A stretch of 64,000 nucleotides of DNA, taken from assembly GCA_963576475.1 (NCBI GenBank), contig OY754986.1, positions 6,658,031 to 6,722,030 of the forward strand, read 5' to 3'. This document shows positions 11,011-25,326 of this stretch, one piece after another (the stretch's first letter is position 1; each line of letters opens with the position of its first letter). Made by a program: the position numbers and the translations under genes. The notes under the pieces were generated by a model that saw nothing but the letters and a program-made list of their open reading frames with translations, was not told where the DNA came from and did not search any database. The stretch comes from Molanna angustata (lineage: Eukaryota; Arthropoda; Insecta; Trichoptera; Molannidae).

Positions 11011-11190
11011 TCCATTATAATATGATTCATAATAACCCCCTTTGATTGAGATAAAATCTCGTGTTAAAAGAGGGGAGTATCTATTATGTATGTATTGTTA
11101 CATTTGCCAAAATATTGCACATCTACTAACAAATATGAAGCTACACAAAAACAAAAATGAAATAAACAATAAATAAATAAATCAGTACAA

Positions 11191-11449
<259 letters not shown>

Positions 11450-11610
11450 TAATAACCCCCTTTGATTGAGATAAAATCTCGTGTTAAAAGAGGGGAGTAT
11501 CTATTATGTATGTATTGTTACATTTGCCAAAATATTGCACATCTACTAACAAATATGAAGCTACACAAAAACAAAAATGAAATAAACAATAAATAAATAA
11601 ATCAGTACAA

Positions 11611-12646
<1,036 letters not shown>

Positions 12647-13574
12647 ACGAGTGGGTTGTGGCCAACACTAAACTCTCCACACAATAGTAAGCGTTAATTT
12701 TTTCTTCTTGAAATGTTGACAATCTCTAAATGCATTTTTATGAAGTACATTTTTATTAGATTCTTATTCTTTAACAAATATAAGATTCCCAGAGGACAAA
12801 AGTTTACACCATACACACAAAAACGTTGTCACGAAACTCATAGTACCTTTGTGTTTTCTATATGATACCTGTTGAGAAATTTATATAAATAAGAGTGTAT
12901 CGATGTTGATAAGCCGATGTATCTGTCAAGATAGAAGTATGCGGTGTTCGGTTCTCACTGCCTAACCCTTGAGGAAGATAGAAATGAAGAGTAAAACATA
13001 CATTTTATATAGACACAAAAATATCAATATGAACTTGATCACTCAATTTTCCCTTACAGAAGCTTTTTTACTTCATACAAATTGAAATTTATTTTTTTCA
13101 TACAAATATGAAATTTATTGCACATTGATATGGCAAACAATAGATTTTTTTCTTTAAATTTTGACAATACTTGAGTGCATTTTTGATGAGTGTATTTTTA
13201 TTATATCGAAATTTCAAACAGAATACAAAAAAAATGATTTTTCAGACCGTGAGAGCATTTTTTAAAATTTGGACAGATGAAATCATAGAGGAGAAATTAA
13301 CGGATATCTATGGAAAACTAATCAGCTCTAGGTCTATGCAACTTACACATATGATGTAAATATGAAGTCATTCGGACTTATACATAGTTTGGGCTGTATA
13401 GAGGCCACAATAAAATAATTCCATACGCCGTATGCCATACATGCAAACACATCACGACGAAACTCACAGTGTGCACTCTCCATATGATACCCGTTGATAA
13501 ATTCATGTTATTAAAATACGCTTAAAAATTATGAAATCATGACTCTCCACTATTCCATAGTGTGGAGAGAAAAA
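12647..13574 (-). mobile_element. Family A non-autonomous element, copy A1
   Basis: The left end is ACGAGTGGGTTGTGGCC followed by AACACTAAACTCTCCACAC; the right end forms a hairpin, CTCTCCACTAT...ATAGTGTGGAGAG. The ACTCTCCACAC inverted repeat is flush at the right end and offset about 28 bp inside the left end. No coding capacity. Around 12895-12985 it contains a relic of an RTE-like LINE 3' end (TCAAGATAGAAG, GGTGTTCGGTTCTCACTGCC), which the copy at 60 kb shares. An RTE-like LINE abuts its right end. Confidence 0.7.
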
Positions 13575-14935
13575 ATTCATCATCAGCAGTGGCTCCACAG
13601 CCCAGGATGGGCCTTGGCCTCCTCAAGGAATCGTCTCCATTTCACCCTATCCATGGCCTTTTCTCTCCAATTCCGCACACCGTCTATTTGAAGGTCCCTC
13701 TCAACTCCATCCATCCATCGCAGTTTCGGCCTTCCCACACCCCTTCTACCCTCCGGACGCGTTGTGTGGATTCTTTTTGGTGTGGTTATCTTCCATGCGA
13801 TGAACGTGTCCTCACCAGCGGAGCCTCCCTATTTTTATCGTTTGGACGATATTTGTTTCCTTGAATAGGCTCTGTAGTTCGTGGTTGAACCTGATTTTCC
13901 ACGTGCCTTGATCGCAGAGGGGACCGAAAATTTTTCTCAAAATTTTTCTTTCGAAGACTAGTAATGCATTCATATCCTTTTTAGCAAGAACCCAACACTC
14001 AGAGCCGTATGTTAGTACAGGTCGTAAAAGAGTTTTATAGAAAAGGATTTTAGTGGTTCTTGATAGTACACGTGATCTAAAGTGCCTCTGTAGTCCAAAG
14101 TAACACTTATTAGCCAAGGCAAGTCTTTTCTTGATTTCAACACTGGTTTCATTACCACTCGTTACGACCGAACCTAGGTAAGTAAATGTGTCCACACACA
14201 CGATGCTGTGGGTACCTGCTCTTACCGAAGTTCCTGGGGGATGGTGTGGTTGGGCACCTCTAGTTGCTAGCATATATTTCGTTTTAGAGGCATTCATCTC
14301 CAGTCCTATATTATTTGCTGCCTCTTCTAGGTCAGCGAAACCAGCCTTCACATCGCGGAGTGTTCTTGCGATAATGTCTATGTCGTCTGCGTATGCTAAT
14401 ATTTGATATGACTTTCTGAAGATCGTTCCGGATGTTTCTATTCTGGCGTCCCTTATAGTTTTTTCAAGCGCTATATTAAATAATAGACAGGCCAGTGCGT
14501 CACCCTGTCTGAGACCATTATGGGTGTAGAACTGTTCCGAAGTACTAGACTGAATCCTAACTCGGCAACTAGACTTAGACATTGATATTTTTACCAGTCT
14601 GATTAGTTTCGGAGAGATTTCAAGTTCTATCATCGCCTGATATAGTTTAGTCCGATTAACGCTGTCAAATGCGGCCTTAAAGTCCACGAAGATGTGGTGA
14701 GTCTCAATGTTATGCTCGAGAGTCTTCTCCAGTATTTGTCGAAGTGAGAATATCTGGTCGGTCGTAGACTTTCCAGGTCTGAAGTCGGATTGGTATTTTC
14801 CTACTATCCTCTCTATATATGGAAGTAGTCGTACAAACAGCATGCCCGCAAACACTTTAGAGAAAAAAGTAAGTAACATTTTATTAAACAGGGTTGTGTG
14901 CATCTCCCTCTTACAAAAGCCAACACCAACATTTA
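13575..14935 (-). pseudogene. RTE-like LINE reverse transcriptase, 5'-truncated
   Basis: A 363-codon minus-strand frame (14903-13812) carries RT motifs in order: YQSDFRPGKSTTDQI, FVDFKAAFDSV, GLRQGDALACLLFN and the catalytic LAYADDID box, then the thumb and connector (YKTLLRPVLTYGSECW, FERKILRKIFG). After GRLRW a stop codon and then a frameshift interrupt the C-terminus. Its remnant RPEGRRGVGRPKLRW...EEAKAHPGLWS continues to about 13580. The 3' end is (TGA)n. The apurinic endonuclease domain is missing. Such enzymes copy their own RNA at a nicked target; this copy is dead. Exact clade not certain. Confidence 0.88.
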
Positions 14936-15348
14936 AAAATTCTATACTAGGCTACTTTCACAATGTACGCCGAGTGCACTAAGTGACGCTCTAAGCCGTT
15001 CATAATGATCGGAAACAGACTCTCGAAAGACACTCTGTGGCGTCCGGATAGAAGGTCGAGTGTACGCACCAAACGATCGGTAAAATTTTCGGGCGAAAAA
15101 TCCTCCGACAATTATAGTATCTGTTGACTTATGTTTTATCTACGGAATGATGACTTCTATTTGTTATTGTGGTATCTATGTATGTCAGTTGAAATTATTT
15201 ATGATGCCAAAATGCATTCACAAAGAGGTTTGTTCATAAAATATCAGGTTAATTCATATAATTTATAACCTAACCTAACCTAACAACTCAGCACACTATA
15301 CTCAACATGCAACAATCTACAGAATCTGTAGCGCGCCCACATTTAAAA
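14936..15348. other. AT-rich DNA with a TTAGG-like motif
   Basis: Three CCTAA units (TTAGG on the other strand, the insect telomere repeat) lie at 15269-15283. Three copies are too few to mean much. No gene seen. Confidence 0.4.
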
Positions 15349-16155
15349 ATATACTAGTTGCATGTAACACATGAGATCCAACTGTCGATAACGATAGTAT
15401 GTATAGTTGAAGAATAAGTACCAAAGTATAAACCCATTAATCCAAATTATTGAATATTTTAAGATATTTTGTTTTCTATACAACACATGTAGGTATGTAT
15501 GTCAAGATAGGATAGTATGGAGGTCAGTCCTTTTTTCCTACCCGGAATATGAAAACAGCATGATGGTATGTATTTTTGTTTGGAGATTAAGTATCCAACT
15601 ATTAAGTCTTCTTAGATATTGTGTATAGGCGACTGCCATACAAATTGTATGAAGCGATGTCGTCAATAAATTCAATTTTTAAAAAAATTGAGATGTACTG
15701 CTACAATTGTAATATTTTTTATTGAAAATTAAATTATCTAGTTGGGGTGTTTCGGTTTTTTTCGATATTTTTAAATATTTTGGAAATATAGGCAGTAAAA
15801 CACATAAATTTGTCATAAAAAAATATTTTTCTTAATAAAAAATTTTTCAGAAACTCTGGAATTTTTTTGAAAAAATTAAATGAGATTTTGAATTAGTCTA
15901 TATTCATACCAATTTTCAGCGTTCTAGCTTTTATGGTTTCTGAGATATATGGAAAAATAAAGTATTAATTCAAAAGTATATTACCCCTGACTGAAACAAA
16001 AATTCAAAATTCTGAGTATAATAGTTTTTTTTTTTTTTTGGTGATTTTTTACAACAAAGTTGGAAACACCGTGAAAAATATAGACCCCTGCATACAATCT
16101 CGCGTATCTTGGATTTTAACTGACTCTTCCTTCAAGAGAATTTCATTCTCTTGAA
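15349..16155 (+). repeat. Family E element, copy E1
   Basis: Shares with 51.60-52.72 kb, in order, ACTAGTTGCATG, GAGATCCAACTGTCGATA, CATACAAATTGTATGAAGCG and ATGTCGTC, then CCCCTGACTGAAACAAAAAT, TTCTGAGTATA, and a last block, CTCTTCCTTCAAGAGAATTT. No open frame. An RTE-like 3' end relic (GTCAAGATAGGATAGTATGG) sits inside at about 15497. Class unknown; probably a non-autonomous DNA element. Confidence 0.6.
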
Positions 16156-17015
16156 CGTATCGACAGTCGGATAACACCAGTGATAACCTGTAATTGGCTT
16201 TAATATTTACTTAAATCATCATTATTTTATATAGTTTATTATACGATCTATGTTGTCCTCTAAATAAACAAATTAACTAAAAATTTCCAGTAAGATGACA
16301 GAGATCATTATTTACTCCACTGCCCAAGTGTTGTCTTCCTGCAACCTCCGGTACATTCGACGCCGACGTCAAGCGTCGTATCTGAACAAAGGCCTTGAAG
16401 AATACTAGTTTCTTAGATGAATTTTTTTGTGCGTTCGAAAGATAATTATTGTAACAATAAAAAAAAAATTCGGCACTCATATATTTAGACCATCAATATC
16501 CATTTCACTAGCCTCGTGTTAACATACATTTATACAATTGCAATTATACGTTGGCTCTTGGCTTAAATAATATTGAGTTTCTCGCTCAATTATTTATTTT
16601 CATTTGAATCCGACATATAATGATGTTTAGGGTGTAATTCGATTTAATGTTATTTGTAACTACATTATATTATGTGCTGATAGATATACAATTCCAGCAT
16701 TATATAGGTAGGTACATACCCATCAAATTTATACGGCAAAGTAATTAAGGGTGTTTGACATCATGTTTCAATGTTTCAAACCGCCGCCGCTGCTGGGCAG
16801 AACCGAATCTTCAATATTGAGTGTGGAACAAAATTGAAATTTTCAACTCCACATTATACAAATGTGTTAAATTTAGTTGCATTTTTGTAATATATCACAA
16901 AAGTTATTAATAAATAAAAAATATATATGTAATGATTTGCCCACCGTACCGTTAGTTTCAATAATTCAAGCCGTCGCGCGTCGATAGCGCGTGCACACTT
17001 TGTGATTTAGTATAA
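16156..17015. other. AT-rich DNA, no gene seen
   Basis: A block of more balanced composition at about 16296-16400 has no recognisable product in any frame. Confidence 0.4.
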
Positions 17016-17019
17016 GCTT

Positions 17020-17110
17020 GTCCGGAGGATGAAGCGGTTAGCTTCGAAAAAATCCGACCGGAAATTCTCAAATACGAAAATTCTCGAATAAAGTTATTGT
17101 ACTTATTTCA
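17020..17110 (+). other. Degenerate hammerhead-like motif
   Basis: TCCGGAGGATGAAGCGGTTA runs into GCTTCGAAAAAATCCGACC. GAAGC/GCTTC forms a stem II with the same GGTTA loop as the intact ribozymes at 6.2 and 6.9 kb, GAAA follows, and TCCGG/CCGGA could form stem I. The CTGATGA core is altered. Likely a decayed Penelope-type end. Confidence 0.45.
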
Positions 17111-17210
17111 CTTTATTTACATATAATTTTACAAAATGTGGCACAAAGTAAAAGAAAAGTTTATTAAAATTATTTTTGCAAACTTTGTGGAATTCCATAT
17201 TTATACAAAA

Positions 17211-17440
17211 AATATTTTAGTAATTTTTACTAAAACATGAACAGCAAAAAACTTTGTATAATCCACCTCAAATTTATTTTTCGTTAAAACGTTTTCGGAA
17301 CAATGTGACATTTTAGTCACATGTTCATTGTCACTGAAGATGTATTGAAAAATCCGAAAACGTTTTAAGGAAAAATAAATAGGTAGATTATACAATTTTT
17401 TTTTGTTGTTCATGTTTTAGTAAAAATTACTAAAATATTT
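17211..17440. repeat. Fold-back repeat with ~88-bp arms
   Basis: Left arm 17211-17300 and right arm 17353-17440 are near reverse complements (AACGTTTTCGGA / TCCGAAAACGTT at the inner ends). The 52-nt loop contains ATGTGAC/GTCACAT and CTGAAGATG, with GAAAAC following, a hammerhead-like remnant. The flank ACTTTGTGGAATTCCAT resembles that of the fold-back at 55.7 kb. Probably a Penelope-type terminal relic. Confidence 0.6.
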
Positions 17441-17747
17441 TGCTATTTAATAGAAATGGTTATAAAGATAATCCACATAAAATTAAATGTTGTAGGTATT
17501 ACATTTTTATAAATATATTTTTTGTATTCACTTAATTTTGGAAATTAAAAAAAATAATAATGTCTTTGTCCGAATGTCGTGTTTTTTAATGAAGTCATGA
17601 GTCGATGCAGCTGTGTCTCGTCTCTTAAATGTATTGCGGTGTAATAGATTGATTTTGTCTCTATGAAAATACATATAAATATTTTTTGTTATGTTGAAAA
17701 CTGGAAAATCTTTTAACAATTGAACTGTCATATATTTGAAAAGTTTT
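17441..17747. other. AT-rich DNA, no gene seen
   Basis: Nothing recognised. Confidence 0.4.
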
Positions 17748-18312
17748 TACTCCTCACTAACCCAAGGGAATATAGTGGGAAGTTATGATTTCGCAATTTT
17801 TAAGACTATTCTTTCAATTGCAGATTGTTAACTAGTATCATGCTGCGATTGTATTCTGAAAGTTTCATCACAATGTATCTGTGTGTGTGCTATGTGCTGT
17901 GTGCTATGTACGGCGTGTTCATTATACTTTATCAATAATTATAGACTAAAGTACTCATTCAATTCTTTTCAAATTTTGCAAATATGTATATCTAATACTC
18001 GCTTAGATCTAGGATAATGAAGGATATCTGAATGGTGCTTCTCATTTTTTTACCTGTTAAATATTTTAAAGTGACCCCAAGCTCAGGAAACTTTGAAATT
18101 TTTATTTTCAAATTGGTTAAAAGGCACATCACTCTCATAAAATTGCAATGTAGAAATATAAATTTTCATTAAAAAATTAATAAAATATTTTTTTTTGTAA
18201 AAACTCATTTAATAAAAATGTTTGAAATATTCCGTGCAAAATTTTAATACTATGTGGAAGGACTTGCGACTTGGTAGTGAGGAGTATTGCGTTGGCCACA
18301 ACCCACTCGTTT
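17748..18312 (+). mobile_element. Family B non-autonomous element, copy B2
   Basis: Both ends intact: TACTCCTCACTAACCCAAGG at the left; GTAGTGAGGAGT, then GTTGGCCACAACCCACTCG at the right. A short (GT)n lies near 17880. The body matches B1 over its whole length, with small indels. Confidence 0.75.
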
Positions 18313-18739
18313 TTATTATGACCTTAATTAAAGCTTTTTGTGCCTTGATATAATTATTATTATTATTTTGATGGTAATAATTCTTAATATTTTGATATTT
18401 TTGATGGTGATCTTAAATCTTAAATCAAACGTTAAAATTTGGCAGCAGTAATCAGAAAATGAATGGTGTTTACAATATAATCTTAATGACAAAAATGAAT
18501 TTAATTAGTCGCCCATCGTGCTCTGAATGGACCTCTTAAAAAGTTTTTCCTTTTAACGTTTGACAGGAATTCAAATAATATTATATTTATCCGCTCATGA
18601 CATAATATTTTTTATATCCGATAAGTGCACAAATTGGTTTTATTGTCACAACGCAATCTCTACCAACCAACAAAAATAATGTGAAGTCTATTGTAAATTC
18701 TGCACAGTAACAAAAAAGAAATAAAATTTAATAATAGGT
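18313..18739. other. AT-rich DNA, no gene seen
   Basis: Nothing recognised. Confidence 0.4.
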
Positions 18740-19960
18740 TGTTGCATGGAGCTAAATGTCGATAGCAATAGAATGTACATAATATGTTGTTGATGAATAC
18801 ATTCCATACTATAAACCGTAAAATCCAAATTATTGAATATTTTATGATACATATATGTACATATAAAATACATGTATGTCAGGGTAGAATAAAGTGGATG
18901 TCAGTCATTTTTACCTACCCCACATTTATAAACAGCTTTAAAGTATGAGTGTATGTATAAAAATAAAGTATCAAACTTAAAGAGTCCCCGTAGATATCGA
19001 GTATTCTGCCATACAAATTGTACGACGCGATGTCGTAACGGAATTTAATTTTTTACAAAAATGTTTGTTATAAAAATGTACTGCTATAATGTGTATATTT
19101 TTATAGAAAATTAAACTATCGAGATAGGGTGATTCGCGTTTCAGTTTTTTTTAATTAGAAATAAAGGCAGTTAAAATATTATTCTTAGTTAAATAAGTTA
19201 AAGTATTTCTGAAAAATTTTCTTAAAAAATATCCAAATTTTCAGCTTTCTAGCTTATATAGTTTTTGAAATATGTGGAAATAAAAAATAATATTTTTACT
19301 GACCGTAGCATCTCAATAGAGACGAAGTTGGGATATTATAGAAGATCCAGGAACTCAGGTACCTACAGGGCCTGTCATTGGCTGGTTTACGTGATCACTT
19401 TAAGCGCTTGCGCAACGTTCACTAATTATACCTTTATTGAGTTCCCTTATAAATGTAATTTTTGAAAGTTCTATATATTTGAATAAGTTTAAACATTCAC
19501 CTGAATAATACGAAATTATACTATTGCTTTATTTGTAAACAATGACACAGTCCTTGTAAATGAGGTGACGGACGTGACGGTGTCTCGCACAGATGTCACC
19601 TCTGAACGACGCCAGAGTTATTATTTCATTTTTGGCTTGTTTACCTACCATTTGACTCCTGACAGGGAAAAAAATCCAATGTTTGCGTATATGCAATTAA
19701 AAAAATATATTCGATTTAAAAATATTACTTCAAATGTTTATATCCCCTGACGGGAATATAAATTCGATTAAAAATTCTGAGTATAACAGTTTCTTAGGCC
19801 AAAAATTTTCTATACATTCTAAAATTTTAGGTTCTCTGCATCAAGAGAATCAAAAGTTATAAGACAAACACAATATACTTAATGTTTTATTCTGAGTTCA
19901 TCCGTATAACATTTACATATACTGCGAATCGTCTAAGTTGGTGTTTTTTGAATTTCAAAT
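18740..19960 (+). repeat. Family E element, copy E2, split by a family C element
   Basis: Left part (18740-about 19300) matches E1 from GTCGATAGCAATAG through CATACAAATTGTACGACGCG. The right part (about 19735-19960) resumes at CCCCTGACGGGAATATAAAT and TTCTGAGTATA, then CAAAAGTTATAAGACA. Family C copy C2 lies between. Confidence 0.6.
19301..19640 (-). repeat. Family C element, copy C2, inserted in family E
   Basis: Minus-strand copy: it begins CATCTCAATAGAGACGAAG, then CCTGTCATTGGCTGGTTTAC, GTGATCACTTTAAGCGC and TTGCGCAACGTTCAC. It interrupts family E, so it is the younger insertion. Confidence 0.65.
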
Positions 19961-20322
19961 TCATGTTCGGACCCAAGCTATGACTCATCCTACATGGAGA
20001 TGTCTAATGATTGCGTGAATTCCCCTTCTTCAGTAACAAAACCATTGAAGAAAAAGAAGAATTAATTTTAATCTGTGTCGAATGTATCTGTATCATGATT
20101 GATTGAATATTCACCAAACCATGACGGGCTTTGGGAATATAACTAATAATATAATTTTATCGAGAAACTACTACATAAGTAGATACATCACAAACAAGGG
20201 AGAGTATTTGAGAAATATCTTACAGCATCCCTAGTCGACCACAGCGCAAACTATTCAAGATGTAGTTTGTTGGATCCATATTATTTTACAAACTTAATGT
20301 TATCTTCTCCTATTTGTTTTAG
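19961..20322. other. AT-rich DNA ending in a possible splice acceptor
   Basis: It ends with the pyrimidine-rich CTCCTATTTGTTTTAG, a good acceptor for the exon-like segment that follows. Confidence 0.35.
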
Positions 20323-20648
20323 GTATCAAAGTATCTAATCGGATTCCCTACGTACCTTGGGAATTTGACTTATGTTTCAAAGCAGTTGATGTACACTTGG
20401 GAGTCTGGCCTAAATCGAATAATCCCATTTTTGAAAAGTACGATATTGATATACCCTGCAAGATAATATGGCGAATCAATTGTTTTGCTTTGCTTTTAGA
20501 TATATTTGAAAATGAGTGGGTTGTAGCAAAACTCAAATATTCAGATAAAAGTGGCTATGGACATATCCCTCAGGAAAGCATATTAATAGGTCGATGTCCC
20601 AAAAAATGGAAGAACAACTGGTATTCTGCGTCTCAAAATGGAAATTAG
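20323..20648 (+). CDS. Candidate terminal exon, unidentified protein
   Basis: After the acceptor TTTTAG an open frame of about 108 codons runs to a TAG stop at 20646-20648, with no ATG needed. Its composition is protein-like: IPYVPWEFDLCFKAVDVHLG, then a hydrophobic centre and NEWVVAKLKYSDKSGYGHIP. The W-V-A-K...GYGHIP pattern faintly recalls the second half of an SH3 fold; this is a weak inference. The segment begins in phase 1, compatible with the donor at 2409. A minus-strand LINE fragment follows immediately. It may be a true exon, a pseudogene or a captured exon. Confidence 0.38.
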
Positions 20649-20654
20649 TGCAGA

Positions 20655-20930
20655 ATCACAACAAACCTTGTTCTTCAATGGATCTACAGCATATATCGAG
20701 CCTTTGCCTCAATCAACTTCCTCCTCCAACCTCTCCTATAACTTACTGCTCAGAAGCTGGAACGTATCCCTCACAATATCGTCTTCCCATCGCAGCCTCG
20801 GTCTCCTGACTTTTCTTTTGCCACCTGGTGCCCCTCTAAGACCCTTTTTGGTTCCCACGATGATGGTATTCTCTGAAGCCCAGCCCATCTCAGCCTGCTT
20901 TGTCACAACAGACCTAATAAGAAGAAAATG
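20655..20930 (-). pseudogene. RTE-like LINE, C-terminal scrap
   Basis: The minus strand reads KKGLRGAPGGKRKVRRPRLR followed by WEDDIV, the conserved G-R-P-R-L-R-W motif of RTE-type C-termini. Stop codons follow. About 270 bp, 5' truncated. Confidence 0.7.
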
Positions 20931-23900
20931 TCTGGGTTGTGGCCAAAGTGTCTGGGTTATGGTAAAAAAATTAACTCTTCTCTACATCAGTAAATTTTTT
21001 GAAAACTTATTTGAGGTTGACAGTTTATAAATGCAGTTTTAAAAGCCAAATTGTATTATATTTTACAGAATATTATATCAACGGATGAAAGAAATAAATA
21101 TTTTAATTTTTGTATTTACTGAAATGCAATTTTTGACACATGATAAATATTCTTTTCTGAGCTGAAATTTAAATCTTAAAAGAATAATTCGTTGAATAAA
21201 AACAAAATTATATAAAATACCTGCATGTTGGTCAAAAAATTTGATTAAACGTTTGATTTTTAATATTATGCTGGCGTCCTTGGTTCGGGTCCCAGCAGGA
21301 GAGAAATTTATTTTAAACTTTTTCTCTAGGCTGGAATAAGTTTGGTTGAAAATTTAAATTTGATTTTATGAAGATTTCTAAATTGTACGGGGTGTAATGT
21401 CCACAGTACTTATTCATCAATAACTTAATTAGAAGCCCTAGTCATGATCTACCTATTGTGATAGATTCCACACTAACTAAACTAAATAACGTCCTAAACT
21501 ATTTTTCTGTGGATCCATAACCTCCTAAACTAGCTAGTTAAACAACCTATTAAAATCTAACGTCTATTTCCTAGTACTATAGCTAATTTCCCTAACTAGT
21601 TTATTCTCTACCTGCAAGGTAAATCTAGAATTTGTTACATCTATTTGAATATTCATTATTGAATGATTCTATCATGAAAGAACATCGTATTCTTCTATCT
21701 TATTTCGCTAATTTTATATGTTTTTCAACGGATTTTGGCCAATGATCGTCTAGTGATTATTATTATTATTCACGTTAAAAAGGACCCTCTACGTTGTGTT
21801 TTATTTACGAGTTATAAACAGACGAATATTTATAATAAAATTTATATATATTATATTAATAATTAATAAATTAATAGACTCCACGACTGTTGAAAGATAG
21901 TTAATCTTAACATACAAAATTATAACTACAGAATTATTAAATTCGTATAATTTAATGATAAAACTTCGATTCTCAACCCAAATTATGTAACTTAATTGTT
22001 ACTCAAGTTGATCGATATATGTATATTAATATACCTACAGACTTAATAAATTTTACTTTATAATAAAAATGAATCTTTAACAAATCCACTCTCTTATATT
22101 TCTATATATATATATATAGAAGACAATGCATTCATATACCTACAGACTTAATAGGATGACGAAAGTTTTCATAAAACAAGTTCATATGATTCTCATAAAA
22201 AAACATAAATAAAATTCAATAGAAAACACGATATATATGCTTCTTAACGCTTTTTCACACTCATGGAGGTTAGTAAATAACGAACTTCAATTTTCCTACC
22301 TTTTCGTTTATCCTGCTGTAATGAAAACATATCAAAACAATACCAAAATACATTATATAACAAATGACAATATTTATACGCAATCGACAATCTTTCCATG
22401 AGTGTGACGTAAATAGTTTTATATCAATTTTTGTTAGGTGTCCAATATATCATTATAATGTTAGTTTTCGGGACACGAATTCTTCTTCTACAGTAACAGA
22501 TTGAATTATGAATATTTTGATTACTTTAGATAAAATGGTTATTTCAAGACACATGGGGTGATACTTTGATTTCCATTAGCAATTTCTAAGTGACATTTTA
22601 AGGCTCCTACAAAATGGACTAATAAAGTTTTGTGTTTTCACTCGATTTTCATACTTCATCTGACATTTTAAGGTTAGGAAAATTCAGATTTTCAAGAAGA
22701 TCATGCTAATTTTCATGCTTCATGCTGTTTCTGGCCCCGAATACACGCCAAAAACTCATCCTGAGCAAACCAATTTTAGCTACTCTCAGGTCCGAGTGCA
22801 CTAAACTACATTTTCTACTTATAAACTAAATAAATCATGCGCTACTATATATATTTATATATCTGCCACATATCTCTTAATTAAGTTGAGGATTTCCCAA
22901 CCACTGGGAAGTCGGTAATTCCTTAATTCTAGTGTCCATCTATTCATTTATCCATCTAAATGACAAATAAACAAATAAATAAACTATGTAGAGATAATTC
23001 GAAGAAAGGAACCATTGGTCAGATGGCGATGTCTTTGAGACATCAGAGGTTTTTTGGATTTGGTAAAATTAGGTTAGTATTATATTTGATTAGTGAAGTA
23101 TTTTACCACGATAGTCGATAAATAAAATACTGGTATTAAGGACAGGAAATAATACTTATTAATTTTCTACGAGATAGGATAACTTATCAATTTAACATGC
23201 ATTTATAGGAAAGGAATTATTGAGTTTTGTTAGTATTAAAATGCTATTAGTAATTTAAATAAAGAAATAATTTGTGAATCACTAAATTCTACATGCAAAC
23301 AATTTTTATGGAATTAGGATTATACAAGTTTACTTCATTTCACCCTGTCAGTTATAAAAATACAATACTTCAAATATAAAATTAATAAAGTACAGAAATT
23401 TTTCAAATAGGTAATAATGTTTAAAATAAGATTATGTTTATTCAGAATGTATGTGAAAGAAAATTCAAGAATAGTTAAAAATGATTACATTTTCTAATTT
23501 ATATTCGATTTTTCATGTATTCAAATCTTGTTACACTAAAAGAAAAATTATTCATAAATTGTTATTGAAAATAAGAAAAAAAAAAAAAACTTATCGACTC
23601 CTGCGAAGTTCCGGTGGGATTGCGCCTTCCAAAATATCACTATTTTGTTTAAATATTTAGCGACCAAAATTTTGTAATTTTAAGATAAAGAAAAAAATAA
23701 ATATATAAATAAATATGATTTAGAGTCCAATGATGATCATCCCCGTTCCACAAATAAACACTGATTATTAAATGATAATTAATTCAATTAATTTTAAACA
23801 AGCCAATTATTAATGAATACTGTAGTACTGGTTTAGAGCAAAGACAAAGAAAAATTTAATGAATCGAAAGGAGCTCCGAGCGCACTCCTGTTATTCACCA

Positions 23901-24208
23901 AAATCTACCAGTAACTGACCTCCGCCACCCACTAATCAACGTATTTTAAAACCAAATTTCTCTCCCCCTTCTTCCAGATATACCAATACAATTCCTATAT
24001 GTACCTTGGACTCGCGTCAACATACCTAACAAATAGGTCAAAGTTCCCAACAATGACACCATAATATATTCCATATTAGTTAATAAAGCAGACATTATAA
24101 TATTCTCCACCAACTTCAACAAAGAACTCCCATAAAATGTACAATTCCAATTCAATATTATCAAATACATATATTTATTATACTTTAATAATTATAATAT
24201 ATATACAC
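20931..24208. other. AT-rich DNA, no gene or clear transposon
   Basis: More than 3 kb with no supported gene. A GGTTGTGGCC-like scrap lies at 20936 and a tRNA-like GGTTCGGGTCCCAGCAGG at 21283. Short (TA) runs occur near 22100. The stretch 23580-23940 contains a poly-A run followed by more balanced sequence that I cannot place. Confidence 0.4.
22255..22407. repeat. 13-bp inverted repeat bounding ~153 bp
   Basis: TCACACTCATGGA (22255-22267) and its exact reverse complement (22395-22407). Could be a tiny MITE or chance. No target duplication seen. Confidence 0.35.
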
Positions 24209-24513
24209 TGTGACGTTATTTTTGTATTTACACGTCACTATTTAATAATTTTAATTTAATGTTTATAAAAATGTCTTAAACGAACGCACTTCGCAATATT
24301 GGCAATATTTCTAAAAAAGTTGTAAGGCGAACACAGCCGTTAACGGATTAGCTAGGCGGGTCGAAATATCTATGCCTTTCTTTTCAACGCTGACAGCCGA
24401 CACGAGGTGTCATCGTTCAACTATGGCCTACGCAAAATTACCCGACAAAGACTCGAAATTTAAATTTAAAGGAGGCTGGGTAAGTTCTCTATCTAATTTC
24501 ATCGATCCTCGTC

Positions 24514-24522
24514 TATATAAAA
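24514..24522 (+). promoter_or_regulatory. LTR TATA box
   Basis: TATATAAAA, duplicated in the 3' LTR at 31528-31536. Transcription would start some 25-35 bp downstream. A GTAAGT donor-like site (24481) lies upstream and a TTCTTGCAG acceptor-like site (24561-24569) downstream. Confidence 0.6.
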
Positions 24523-24743
24523 TATCTGGCATGAGTCACGTTCGCTAATTTAACTGAATTCTTGCAGGAAATATAACCGCCTCCTTTGCCTTTGACCTTT
24601 GTCTTTGTCCTTTGCTTTTTTGTTCCTTGCTTCCTTGCTTCTTTGCTTTCTTCTTTACTATCTTTATCTTGTTTGTTCATGCTGTCTTTTCATCATTCTT
24701 CAACATTGGTGTACTTTACTATGTACACCATGGATGACTGAAA

Positions 24744-24953
24744 ATGAATAATTTTAAATATCATGGTTGGGGCATGCTCATATTTGCACATCATGACTTG
24801 ATAATGACTAAATCACCTGTAAATTGCACTTCAAATCGACGTAAATACTACGATGGTAGTTTTCTTCAACAATTGTATCTGCTGATCATCTCCAAGAAGA
24901 TGGAAATTCCTAAAACTGTTTCATTTCTTGATTATTATAAAAAAAACATATGA
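24744..24953 (+). other. 69-codon open frame in the 5' LTR
   Basis: The frame starting MNNFKYHGWGMLIF is unchanged in the 3' LTR (31758-31967). Since the LTRs are nearly identical through copying, this conservation is not evidence of function. No domain recognised. Confidence 0.3.
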
Positions 24954-25326
24954 AATACTGATATCATTTGAAAATTTAGTTGAATCTGTTTAATTATGTC
25001 ATGTCTGATATTTCTTTTTATTATACACCACATGGTCTAGAAAAACATTTAAAAACTTGTCAATTGTAATTTAAGAATTAAATTATTTTATTAAAATGTC
25101 AAATATTTAGCTTAGTTCAGGTAACGTAGATAACTGTATCATATTTAACACTCCTTGCCAACCATGATATGAATAAATTGTAATTTCTTTTGTATTTGTG
25201 CGTTTCTTTCATCACTTGGTCTTCCCTACAATCACATCTGACTCAGCTTTTCATGTTTTAATTACTGTTTCATTGAACAGAACATTCTTATTTGATACTT
25301 AAATATATTCTTTTTTTGTCTTACTC

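Noticed and set aside
13562..13864. Plus-strand 100-codon frame
   Set aside because: It is the antisense of the LINE C-terminus on the minus strand.
15269..15284. Telomeric TTAGG array
   Set aside because: Only three units; such short runs are common and give no evidence of a telomere or fusion site.
24744..24953. LTR open frame taken as a conserved gene because it is unchanged in both LTRs
   Set aside because: The LTRs are near-identical by the replication mechanism, so conservation says nothing about function.
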